Shown here piece after piece: positions 54,322 through 64,000 of a stretch of 64,000 nt of DNA; the stretch's first letter is position 1; every line of letters starts with the position of its first letter. The stretch is from Hemerocallis citrina. Taxonomy: Eukaryota; Streptophyta; Magnoliopsida; Asparagales; Asphodelaceae. The notes under the pieces were generated by a model, which ran no database searches, was not told where the DNA came from, and was given only the letters and a program-made list of their open reading frames with translations. The stretch covers positions 106,151,549 to 106,215,548 of the forward strand of contig CM030368.1 of NCBI GenBank assembly GCA_017893485.1, given 5' to 3'. Both the position numbers and the translations under genes were made by a program.

Positions 54322-54621
54322 TGTTAGGAAAGTTTAAAGAAACAAGAATTTAAATGGAGGAAGCAAGACTAGAACACACAGGAATTACGTGGTTCGGTAG
54401 TGCCTACATCCACGGAAGAAGAGGAAAGCTTTTCATTAATTTCACACTTACAATACAAGGAGAGAGAGCCTAAATATATAGGCACGTTTGGGCTCATAAA
54501 CTATTGGTTAGTTGTAACCAAATCAGTTATAACAAGATGGGAGTTGGTTGTAACAATTGTAACAAGATATGAGTTGGTTGTAACAATTGTAACAAGATGC
54601 ACTCCATCCTCTTCTCCAACA
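54322..54621 (-). repeat. 3' LTR of copia B
   Basis: 300 bp from TGTTAG to CCAACA on the plus strand. It contains a tandem tgagttggttgtaacaattgtaacaagat duplication (54540-54600). No second copy is found in the window. Confidence 0.8.
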
Positions 54622-54628
54622 CTCCCCC

Positions 54629-57600
54629 TCAAGTTGGTGCGAAAATGTCAATTGATCCCAACTTGGTCAAAATCTCTTGAAGCCGATCTGTTGTCAAACC
54701 CTTGGCAAAGATATCGGCTAACTGATCTTTGCTTCTTGTGTAGGGTGTGTAAATAGTATTCTCTTCCACCTTCTCACGTACAAAGTGGCAATCAACCTCT
54801 ATATGTTTGGTCCTCTCATGGAACACAGGATTAGATGCAATGTGAATGGCTGATTGATTATCACAGTACATCTTCATGGGTAAAGATGGTTTAAATCCCA
54901 AATCACATAATAGTGCATGAAGCCAAACCAATTCACTTGATTTGGAGGTCATCGACCGATACTCAGCTTCTGTACTGGAGCGTGCAACCATAGATTGTTT
55001 CTTACTTCTCCACGTTACAAGATTTCCACCAACAAAAGTACAGAACCCGGAGGTAGAGTGTCTATCTGTCTGACTACCACCCCAATCTGCATCCATGTAT
55101 CCTTCAACATCGATATGCCCATTTTCCTCATCCAAATGCCACGACCTGGAGACCCCTTTAAGTACTGGAGAACTCTATTTGCTACCTGTAGCTATTTGTC
55201 ACATGGTTTATGCAAAAAATAACTATCAGACTTACAGCATAAGAGATATCAGGTCTAGTAATAGTAAGATAAATTAGTCTCCCTAGTAGACATTGGAACT
55301 ACCCAATATTCTGTAAAGGCCTACCCTCAAATTTTAATTTAATAAGGTATCTACAGGAGTTGGAACTGCTTTAGCTGCAAGTTTTTTAGTTTCCTTTAGC
55401 AAATCCAAGCAGTACTTACGTTGATTAAGAAATAAACCTTTACGTGAGTAGGAAATCTCCATACCTAGAAAATATTTTAGGCTTCCCAAGTCCTTTACAA
55501 CGAATCGCTACTGCAGATGAGATTTGAGTTCCTTGATCTCTTCCTCATTGTTCCCTGTAATGATAAGATCATCAATATATACAAGTACAACCGTTACACG
55601 ACTCTCCTTCTTTTTAACAAATAATGAGGAATCATTGATACTTCTTTTGAAACCATTCGTTACAAGAGCTGAACTGAGCTTGGCATACCAAGCCCTTGGA
55701 GATTGTTTTAGGCCATACAAGGCCTTTTGTAGTTTACAGGCCATCCCTGGTTGAGCTTCACATGGGTGTCCTGGAGGCAACTTCCTGTAAACTTCTTCTG
55801 CTAAATCACCATGTAAAAATGCATTTTTAATATCCATTTGATACAATTTCCATTCATAATTTACAACAACCGATAAAAAAAACTCGAATAGTGCTCATTT
55901 TTGCAACAGGTGCAAAGGTCTCCTTATAGTCTATTCCATAAGTTTGTGTAAATCCCTTAGCCACCAACCTAGCTTTATACCTTTCTATTGATCCATCACT
56001 ATTGTATTTAATCTTATATACCCATTTGCAACCAACAGGTTTTTTTCCATAAGGCAATTTTACTATTTCCCAAGTTTTGTTATCGGCAAGAGCTTGAAGT
56101 TCTTCTTCCATTGCCTTTCGCCATACTTCATGAGCATTGGCTTCATGAAAACTGGTTGGTTCAGTAATAATTTTGCTAAGGAAGGTACGATGGGAAGGAG
56201 AAATGGACGCATAGGATAAATAATTTTGTATAGAATTAGAAGAAGTATGATATGAGTAAAAATCTCGTAACCTTTTAGAAGATTGTCACTCTCTAGTAGA
56301 TTAGCGACGAGTAGGCTCGATATCAGATGGTGGTGTAGTATTGGATACAGACACATCATCAACAACCGGTAATGGTGTACGTGTGTTCTCCCCCTGTGGC
56401 GCATCACTACTTGAGAAATCATCAACAACCAGGTAATGGTGTGCGTGTGTTCTCCCCCTGCGGCACATCACTACTTGAGAAAAAAGGTATGTTCTCAAAG
56501 AAATTTACATCACATGAGATAAAAAAGTTTTCCTGATGTTGGGTCAAGGCATTTATACCCTTTTTTGTAGATGAGTAGCCCAAAAAAATGCATTTTATTG
56601 ATCGAGAGTCAAGTTTATCTCTATGGATGGGTAAAACATGTACAAAACAAAGACACCCAAAAACTCTCAGATGAGAAATATTTACTTTATGCCGTTTTAG
56701 AACTTCTATTGGTGATCTAAAATCAAGGATTCGACTCGGAAGTCATGCAGTTGTGAGAACACCATGTCACCAGTATCGTTTAGGAACATTCATTTGATGC
56801 ATTAGTGCTCGTGTGACTTCTAAAAGGTGGCGGTTTTTTCGTTATGCAACTCCATTTTGTTGTGGAGTGCCAATGCAACTTGTTTCATGAATAATGCCCT
56901 CCTTCTGAAAATGGTTACCAAGAAGAGTCATAGTATACTCGGTACCATTATCAGAGCGGAGAATTTTAATGCGAGCTGAAAATTGAGTGAGAATCATGGA
57001 TTGAAAATTTTGAAAAACTAACACAACTTCATTTTTATGTTTGAGTAAATAAATCCAAGTGGCTCTTGAAAAATCATCAATAAATGTTACATAGTACTTA
57101 AAACCATCATAAGATTCGGTTGGGGCAGGTCCCCAAACGTCAGAATGAATTAATTCAAAAGGTGCAGTAGTAACATTGGTGGAGGTGCCAAAAGGTAACC
57201 GAGTCTGTTTCAAAAAATGGCATACCTCACAAAGATTATTTTGTGCAACATGATGAGGAAAAATACGAGATAACGAGCAAGCAGACGGATGTCCTAAATG
57301 CTTATGCCAGAGGGTCACTGATTGAGAAACAAAAGCTTGAGGTGTGCTTTTCAAAACATAGAGACCATGCAATAATACTCCTTCACCAATCGTTTTCCCC
57401 GTGACTCGATCCTGAAAAACAACATCAGAAGAGGAAGAAATGACATTGCAATTCAGATCGTTAGTAACTTTAGCAAGTGAAAGCAGCTTTGAGGGAAAGG
57501 ACGATATATATAGAGCATCGGTCATAGGATGGTGGTGAAAAAAAGATAGTTTTCCTGATCCAAGAACAGGAACAGTAGTGCCATTAGCTATTGTCACCAT

Positions 57601-57690
57601 TTCTTTGTCTCATGAAATAAAATGTAGAAGGGGGCTCACATCATTTGTTATATTATCAGTAGCACCAGAGTCAATGATCCAATCGGATGA
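54629..57690 (-). pseudogene. Copia B pol: protease, integrase, RT, RNase H
   Basis: Protease near 57690-57600 (WIIDSGATDNITND, then a TGA). Then GAG-pre-integrase TLWHKHLGHPSACSL, integrase CEVCHFLKQTRLPFG, HSDVWGPAP, FIDDFSRATWIYLL, ILRSDNGTEY, GTPQQNGVA and a stop near 56842. The linker is broken by stops, and a duplicated gttctccccctg(t/c)ggc segment lies near 56389 and 56449. RT at 56111-55508 has WVYKIKYNSDGSIERYKARL, a frameshift near 55850, then MDIKNAFLHGDLAEEVY and catalytic YIDD. RNase H at 55135-54629 has GYMDADWGGS, STEAEYRS, YCDNQSAIHIA and ADIFAKGL. Catalytic residues are largely legible. Confidence 0.9.
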
Positions 57691-58735
57691 CTAAAATAAT
57701 GAGGAAGTGAGAGCATGGAGATTACCTGTCAGATAGGTAGATGGCTCTGGGCAAGATTCAATACTACTAAATTTTTGAAGTAGCCTTGTCATCTCTCCAA
57801 CCAAACTTTTGTCTTCAGATCCAAGTGTAGTAGTGTTATTAGCCATAGATATAGTGGCATTGTTAGCCACACGTTGTTTTGGATCTCTTGTAGGTCTAAG
57901 ATGTGGATGCAGATCCCAACATCGATCCTTTGTATGATAGGGCTTATGGCAATGTTCACATAATCGTCGTGAGGAGCCAACAACTTCATTATTTGAGCGT
58001 TTTTCAGTTTTACGATTACCTACCACCAAGGCCCTTGATTCTGGTTTGAGACTTTTGGTCTCACCACCCATTATCAAAAGACGAGTTTCTTCCTTCTGGA
58101 TGATAGAGCAAACTGTGCTGAGAGATGGAACTTCGGCACCAAGAAGTATTTGTCCACATAGGGCCTCATACTCCGGTTTAAGACTTGCGAGGACCTGAGA
58201 AACTTTGTCTTGCTCTGCACATTGCTGAAGAACTTTGAGATCAGTAGTAGGAGGACGATAAATATTAAGTTCATCCCACATACCTTTCAATTTCCCGAGA
58301 TGCTCGGTGAACGAGGTCTCCTCTTGTTTACAGTCAGCAATTTATTGTTGAAGTTGAAAGATCCGGGCACCATTCTCTTGGTGGCCATAGAGATCTTTGA
58401 TAGAATCCCAAAGATCTTTAGCTGTTTCTGAAAAATGAGAAAATTTCAGAAATTTTGGCTTCCATTGAATTAAGAAGCCATGACATGACTTGATGATCAT
58501 GAGTTTGCCATTCTTCGAATTTAGCATCATCCTTTTTTGGAGCCTTCGTCGTTCATGTGATGTGCCTCAATCTCGATCTCCCATTTAGGGCGAGGTATGC
58601 TGCACGAGACCATGGAACATAGTTGAGGCCATTCAAAAGGACGGAGGTAAGCTTGGTGTTGGACCCTCCATGCACATCAAATTCTGCCATCCGTAGTTTA
58701 TGAAGTGAGAAGAGACAAGAGGAACAGGATCTCAA
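57691..58735 (-). pseudogene. Copia B gag
   Basis: MAEFDVHGGSNTKLTSVLL and NGLNYVPWSRAAYLAL start at 58689 (copia gag N-terminal motif). A stop follows near 58556, then AKDLWDSIKDLYG, an in-frame TAA near 58342, FTEHLGKLKGMWDELNIYRP and KPEYEALCGQILL. A knuckle CEHCHKPYHTKDRC (about 57925-57965) ends the gag. The stops and at least one frameshift inactivate it. Confidence 0.88.
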
Positions 58736-58998
58736 TCACTTATACGTAACACAGATCTCCGGCCTGACCATCGCCCATTGCTGTCGAAGCTGTTGTCGTC
58801 CACCATACGTCGAAGTCGCTACCCTCGCTGCTACCCAAAGCTGTCACCATCGACACCCCTCACCGCTGCCCGAAGTTGAAAGCCCTCACCGTCACCGGAA
58901 GATCTAAGTGGTTGATTGATCCAAATCCTGACCTTGGTTGCTGATTGATCAAATCAGATCTTGCTGTCTATTTTTGTTGTTTGTTTGTCAACAATACC
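58736..58998. other. Junction between head-to-head copia elements
   Basis: About 260 bp, C-rich (ccgctgcccgaag, ccctcaccgtcaccgg), separates the gag starts of copia B (minus) and copia C (plus). No LTR, primer site or ORF with domain similarity is visible. It probably contains the 5' leader of copia C, whose start codon follows. Confidence 0.5.
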
Positions 58999-59935
58999 AT
59001 GAAAAAAACTGATGGATCTTCGAACACTAAGGATAGTACACCGATTATTGTACAATCCGGAATTTTTAGTTTTAATGCTGAGATAATTCTTGATGAAACA
59101 AACTATGATGTGTAGACTAAGTTGATGGAGATGCATATTGCTGGACGTGAAAAGATCCAGTATATTTTAGAAAAGAGTGAAATTCCTGATGAAGGTGATG
59201 CCACATATGATAAATGGTATGTTGATAATCAGAAAGTTAAAGGCTGGTTATTGATATCCATGAAGCTGGAGATCATGACGAGATACATTCGATTGCGTAT
59301 GGCCCATGATGTTTGGGATGCCCTAGCAAAGGCATTCTATGATGGAACCAATGAAGTTTAAGTATTTGCTCTAAACCAGAGAGCCTTCTCAACAAGGCAA
59401 AATGACAAGCCACTCTCCGTTTATTATGGAGAATTAACTGAAAATTTTCAAGAGCTTGAACACTGTGAGGAGGTGATCATGAAGAATCCTGATGATGTTG
59501 AAATATATCAGAAATCGATTGAGCGCTTGTGGGTTCATATCTTCTTGGCAGGATCCGATGTTGAGTTTGAACAGGTTCGAGGAGAAATCTTGCGAAAGGA
59601 TCCCGCTCTTGATCTTGAGGCATCTTATGCATATGTCCGCCGTAAGGCTCGCCAACAAAGCACCATGAACAAGTCTTCAGAACTCTCCAATGCAGCTGCA
59701 ATGGTGGCTTAGAACCGTTCTTCAAAAAGTCACACGGGTTTATCTAGCCCAAAACTACCTTATGAGTCAAGAAAGTGTACTCATTGTGGCAAGATTGGTC
59801 ACACGAAAGCTCCCTGTTATGAGATTATCGGCTACCCAGAGAACTGGGATCATAGCAAAGATACTCGGAAGAAGAATTGTAACCAACCCACTGTCGCCAT
59901 TGGAATTGCTAATGGAGCTTAAAAGGGTGTTGGAC
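58999..59935 (+). pseudogene. Copia C gag
   Basis: ATG at 58999. SNTKDSTPIIVQSGIFSF, LDETNYDV-stop at 59113, EMHIAGREKIQYIL, VKGWLLISMKLEIMTRYIRL, then a stop at 59359, RAFSTRQNDKPLSVYYGEL, HIFLAGSDVEFEQVRGEIL, a stop near 59710, knuckle CTHCGKIGHTKAPC (about 59778-59820) and a stop near 59922. All pieces are in one frame, so decay is by point mutation. The first stop looks like TGG to TAG. Confidence 0.9.
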
Positions 59936-61965
59936 TAGCCTCTGCATTAGTTACAGCTGCAGGTAATGATGGTAAGATATTTAATATTTCTGCCTCTGTT
60001 CTGAATAATGCATGGATGATTGATTCAGGTTCTACCGACCATATGACTTTTGATTCTAGACAAGTCCAAACCTTACAATTATCCACCAAATCAAGTGTGT
60101 TCATTGCCAATGGAGATCCTACCATCGTTACAGGCGAGGGTTCCATATCTCTCACAAAAACCCTAAACTTAGATATTGTACTAGTTGTGTCATCCATAAA
60201 TTTTAATCTATTATCTATTGCTCAAATAACTGCTGCCTTACATTGTATTGTAATTTTTTGGTCCTCTTATTGTGTGTTAAAGGGCATTCGGACTCGCAAG
60301 ACGATTGTTTATGGGGTTAGACACGGGAAGTTATACTACCTGGACATGGTATCTGAAAGTTCAAGCAAGTTGACTCAAGCTCTAGTTGTGGAAGGATTCG
60401 AGGGGGAGAAGAAGAAATCAGAAATTTGGCTATGGCATCGATGTCTACAGCATGCTTCTTTGGTTATTTGAATAAATTATTTCCAAGTTTATTTTCAAAG
60501 TTGGATGTTTCTAATTTTCAGCGTGATGTGTGTGAACTAGCAAAAAGTCATCGTGTCTCTTTTCCTCCAAATTTAAATAAAAGCTCTCTTCCAATTATGA
60601 TTATTCATTCTGATATTTGGGGTCCATCCAAAAACACTAATTTTGGAGGAGCAAAATGATTTATGATGTTTATTGATGATTGTACTCATATGACTTGGAT
60701 TTGTTTGATGAAGTCTTAAAGTGAAGTTAGTGGCTTATTTCAGAAATTTCACAAACCGGTTATGACTCTGTATAAAGCATAAATTCAAGTTCTTAGGCGT
60801 GATAATGGCAGAAAATACATAAGTGAATCTGCAACAATATTTGTTGGAACATGAGATTGTTCACCAGACTACATGCTCGTATACACCTCAATAGAATAGG
60901 GTTGCAGAAAGAAAAAACAGACACTTGCTCGAGGTGGTTTGTGCTTCCTTTATTCATGGGAATATGTCACTCATATATTGGGAGGAAGCCCTTGCTTCTG
61001 CTGCATACTTAATGAACCGAGTTCCCTCTATTATCTTAAACTTCATCACGCCCTTTCAAGCATTAACTGAAGCTATGCATGCACCAACAGTCATCAACTT
61101 GCCACCTCATGTATTTGGGTGTATCGCATTTGTTCATCTTCATCCACATGAACGTAATAAGTTATCTCCTCAAGCTGTTCGATGTGTTTTCGTGGGATAT
61201 GCAATGGATAAGAAAAGGTATCGTTGTTATCATCCACCAACTCAAAGGATGTTTGTGACTATGGATGTGGTGTTCAATAAAAGTGAGATGTATTTTCCTC
61301 TGAGGTTGAACTGCATGGGGAGTACCGAAGTGACTCTTGCTTATGACGAAGTGGTTACCATTCAGAGTGAACAATTGGATACAAGGGGTGAAAATATGGA
61401 TGTAAGTGGTGACGAATAGTCGAATAAAGATTTGGTTGAGAGAAAAGATCTCCACGAGGCACTGCAATCAGTATCAAACTTCCTCGAAGATAAGCCATCG
61501 GGATCCATGCCACCGCTAGTGTCATCTCCACCACCAGCACCGTCAGAGCCATCTCCATTTCTAGTGTCATTTCCACCACCAGTACCGTTATAACCATTTC
61601 CACCACCAGCACTGTCAGAACCCCAAAACCAATCGTCATCGTTGTCTGAAGCTCCAAGAAGAGAACTCCCGAATTGTACTACTAGAGGTATCCAAAAACA
61701 TACTTATGAGCCTGATCTTACTAGTAATGTCAAGTATCCCATGAGTCATCATGTGTCCCCTCACAGATTGTCTGATTCAAATAAGTTATTTGTGAATTAA
61801 TAAGTTATCTGTTGTATCTGTTCCTAACACTGTGCAGGACGTCTTAGCCGATCCAAGGTGGAAAACAGCTATGGATGAGGAGATGAAGTCCTGAAAAAAG
61901 AATGAGACTTGGGAGATAGTCGAACTACCAGCAAGAAAGAAACCAGTAGGATGCAGATGGATGTA
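59936..61965 (+). pseudogene. Copia C protease, integrase and RT start
   Basis: Protease WMIDSGSTDHMTFDS (about 60013). Then NLLSIAQIT, GAG-pre-integrase LWHRCLQHASL followed by a frameshift near 60465, CELAKSHRVSF, IIHSDIWGPSK, FIDDCTHMTWI, a stop-rich stretch with DNGRKY, then 60925-61419 with ASAAYLMNRVPS, HVFGCIAFVHLHPHERNK and RCVFVGYAMDKKRYRCYHP. After a Pro-rich linker, DVLADPRWKTAMDEEMKS begins the RT and ends at the deletion. Confidence 0.88.
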
Positions 61966-61983
61966 GTGTGGTATGAGGGGGAG

Positions 61984-62200
61984 TGTTAAAATATTTGGTA
62001 TGGTATGAGCTGTATATTCTGTTTTCTAATTTATAGGAACAGATTCCCTCAAATCTCTCCTCTCCTTAATCTTCTCATCAATCACTTGTACCCTTCTATA
62101 CGAAGCTAATGTATATATAAAGAGAAAAACACTAAAAAAATGAATAATAAGAAAATATAATTTTTCCCAAATTTGATTTCAATATCATAACCATACATAA
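61984..62200 (+). repeat. 3' LTR of copia C, approximate
   Basis: Begins TGTTAAAATATT directly after the polypurine tract. It has aatgtatatataaagag (TATA-like, near 62110). No paired copy is in the window to fix the right boundary. Confidence 0.55.
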
Positions 62201-63600
62201 ATTTGATCTAGGAATGCTAAAGCATTTTCCTATTAGAGTGAGCTACTTTAGTTTCCCTGAAAACTAATTTCCAACCTAGATATACATACTGTTTCTAAGT
62301 TTAGCATGCGAAGGCCCTTACAAATTGATGTTTATATGCACTACAATTCCTTGAACTTCTTGGATGCCATTGCTTGTTTAGATTCAAGTTCCAGAAATGG
62401 TGTGCAAAGAAGGCAAAACTTGAAATAAATATGTATGGTGCTAATGCATGTTAAATCTTTGTATTTCTAAATAGAAGTTTTCACCTAACTAGATCACTAC
62501 ATGTAACGACAGGTAATGCCGTACTTTTTCTTGTAAGTGTAGGGGTGCTAAGTGTCAAAATTAAAAAAATTGTAATTCGAAGGAGATATCTTTGACTTAC
62601 CCTTTCATATAGTGCATGAATACTGTTATGCCTTTCATGAATTGTGTTCAGGTTAAATTTTGGGGAGATCTGGATTGGGCTATTTTTATTAGGATGTGCG
62701 GTGTATGATTACGTTTATCAAATAAAGAACTTTATCCCGTACATCTTCCCACAATCCGTCCTTCCTACTTCTGGGCTTTGGTTGTGATGGCACCTTCACT
62801 CCTTCAAGCAAGTACATGAAGTTTGAAGGCCGAGATCATTATGAAGCATGCATTGTTACTCTTGTTGTTTCCATCTGTCAACTAAATTCTTTAGTGATTC
62901 CATTTTTATTTGGTACAGGAGGATCGATCAGAGTTAGAAAATGTATATATCCCCTTCCTTACTCTCGCCTCAGAAAACAATAATGACTTCAAAGTCTATT
63001 ATTAATTAATTATCCAACTTATGGAATAATGTTCAATATACAGTTTACTTTTATGCCTGGTATACACGCGGTATTTTGGTGTACTGTTCCAAAATCAGCT
63101 TTGTAAGTCTATGTTCGTGTTGCTTCAGCCATTGTTGAACATGCAGACCTCGATCAGGACTTGGTGAATGTTATAAATTGACATGGTAGACTTCTTGGAT
63201 ATTCAGGATTCAAATCAACTATAATTTTTTTCTTTTATTTTCTCATGTTATGGTTATTTTGTTAATTTTTAGACGTTAGCATTTTTTTTGCCCACGGTTG
63301 TAGGATGAAGCAATTATAAACATAACTGAGTCAGTATATATTGCATATAGCTAGCAATAGTTGTTTTTGCTATAAGTTAACGGTAATCATGTTTTTGTTT
63401 TATGTTAACCTCGATGACGGTTATAAACATAGAACAATATGAAATAGTACTCTACAATTTCATAACATAGTATCATATCAATAAGATATGTACTGAAATT
63501 CAATAACATGTATTAAAATTCAACATATAAATATAGCGAGGTTTAATCATTTAAGTATTGAAAAATTTAGAAGTAAATATCCAATTAGTTATCAGTAAAC
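62201..63600. other. AT-rich region without recognised features
   Basis: I see no domain-bearing ORF, LTR pair or inverted repeat here. Short ORFs have no family signature. Confidence 0.6.
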
Positions 63601-64000
63601 ATCAGTTTTTCAACAAAGAGTGACTTGGAACGAGGCGGTAAGGAACGTGCCTTGTGAATGAGGAGATGATGCAGCTTTGAACGAAGGGCTGGGTAGCGGG
63701 TCAGATCTGAAGCTGCAGTGACCCACAAGACTGGTTAAGAGACCTGGGTATTTGGAGAGAGATGTGTAGGCACGGGTGATGCACGTATAAGTGTGGGAAG
63801 TCAGGCAGTTAGTTAGTTAGGAATTCTGTAAGGAAGGAGGCCACCTCGACAATTAACTAATTCATTAACATAATTAGTATAAATAAGTGGCTATTGTAAT
63901 AGAGCAATCTAAGAAATGGTGAGCTAGATCTCTTGTATTTTTCTTATTCCTCCTTCCCCATCTTCATCTTCTTCAACCCCAGAGCTTCCTTGTTCTTAAA
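63601..64000 (+). mobile_element. LTR-like sequence at the window end
   Basis: The order of features (gttagttagttaggaattctg, TATA-like tataaataag at 63878-63887, then gagcaatctaagaaatg and a tcttgtatttttcttattcc leader) resembles a copia LTR U3-R-U5. It is truncated by the window edge, with no gag or primer site seen. Confidence 0.3.

Larger units (their letters stand above)
54322..58735 (-). mobile_element. Ty1/copia retrotransposon B, lacking its 5' LTR
   Basis: The 3' LTR (54322-54621), polypurine tract (TTGAGGGGGAGTG on the minus strand, about 54622-54634), RNase H, RT, integrase, protease and gag follow in copia order on the minus strand. Gag ends near 58689-58735 without any LTR or primer site beyond it. 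The sequence then runs into a plus-oriented copia (element C). Multiple stops and frameshifts make it inactive. Confidence 0.88.
58999..62200 (+). mobile_element. Ty1/copia retrotransposon C, internally deleted
   Basis: Gag, protease, GAG-pre-integrase, integrase and the first codons of RT read in order on the plus strand. The RT then stops after RKKPVGCRWM near 61963 and is followed at once by a polypurine tract (tatgagggggagtg, about 61973-61985) and a TGTTAAAATATT LTR start at 61984. Most of RT and all of RNase H are therefore deleted. No 5' LTR is visible. Right LTR boundary approximate. Confidence 0.85.

Noticed and set aside
1..64000. CRISPR arrays, prokaryotic operons, rRNA genes
   Set aside because: Regular repeats here are retroelement or satellite-like arrays without unique spacers, and no rRNA or bacterial gene organisation is visible.

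Overview
The window is a transposon-dense stretch of plant nuclear DNA. Low G+C, plant initiator-Met-tRNA primer sites, chromovirus and copia retrotransposons, MULE and hAT DNA transposons, and decayed fragments of a starch synthase gene and a cellulose-synthase-like A gene all point to a plant, most likely a dicot. I see no intact single-copy host gene, no rRNA or tRNA gene, and no bacterial, organellar or CRISPR feature.

Layout. 1-6212: LTR-retrotransposon debris. It includes a minus-oriented long LTR with two tandem arrays, then the tandem-repeated 3' UTR, purine tract and LTR of a probable Tat-type gypsy element. 6399-33560: a starch synthase II-like pseudogene split by a minus-strand copia element (6871-33342; TSD aagat). 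That copia is itself interrupted twice. The first interruption is a 3.8-kb solo-LTR-like element (10101-24303; TSD gaagt), which in turn carries a Tekay/Del-type gypsy element (13746-24175; TSD agtat). The second is another member of the same long-LTR family (25032-31818), which holds a third member in reverse (27657-31055). The insertion order can be read directly from the sequence.

34836-43554: the most interesting object, a complete-looking Mutator-like element with 281-bp terminal inverted repeats and a perfect 9-bp target duplication (cttccgttg). It carries two convergent genes: an apparently intact 889-aa MULE transposase, and a three-exon gene of 664 aa of the plant mobile domain (PMD/MAIN-like) family. 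Between their 3' ends lies a palindrome with two 300-bp arms that differ at one base by eye. The palindrome is built from the same 25-bp dyad unit (GACTCGGTCTTT / AAAGACCGAGTC) that makes up the terminal repeats.

46457-50344: an Ac-like hAT transposon with an apparently intact 713-aa BED-finger transposase and GC-rich subterminal repeats. 50.5-54.3 kb: fold-back elements, several copia LTR fragments and a CSLA-like pseudogene fragment. 54322-58735 (minus) and 58999-62200 (plus): two decayed copia elements meeting head to head, neither with a recognisable 5' LTR. 62.2-64 kb: mostly unassigned AT-rich DNA ending in an LTR-like sequence.

The two DNA transposons are the only loci with intact reading frames. 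The retroelements carry in-frame stops, frameshifts and nested insertions. All boundaries were read by eye, and no database search was run.
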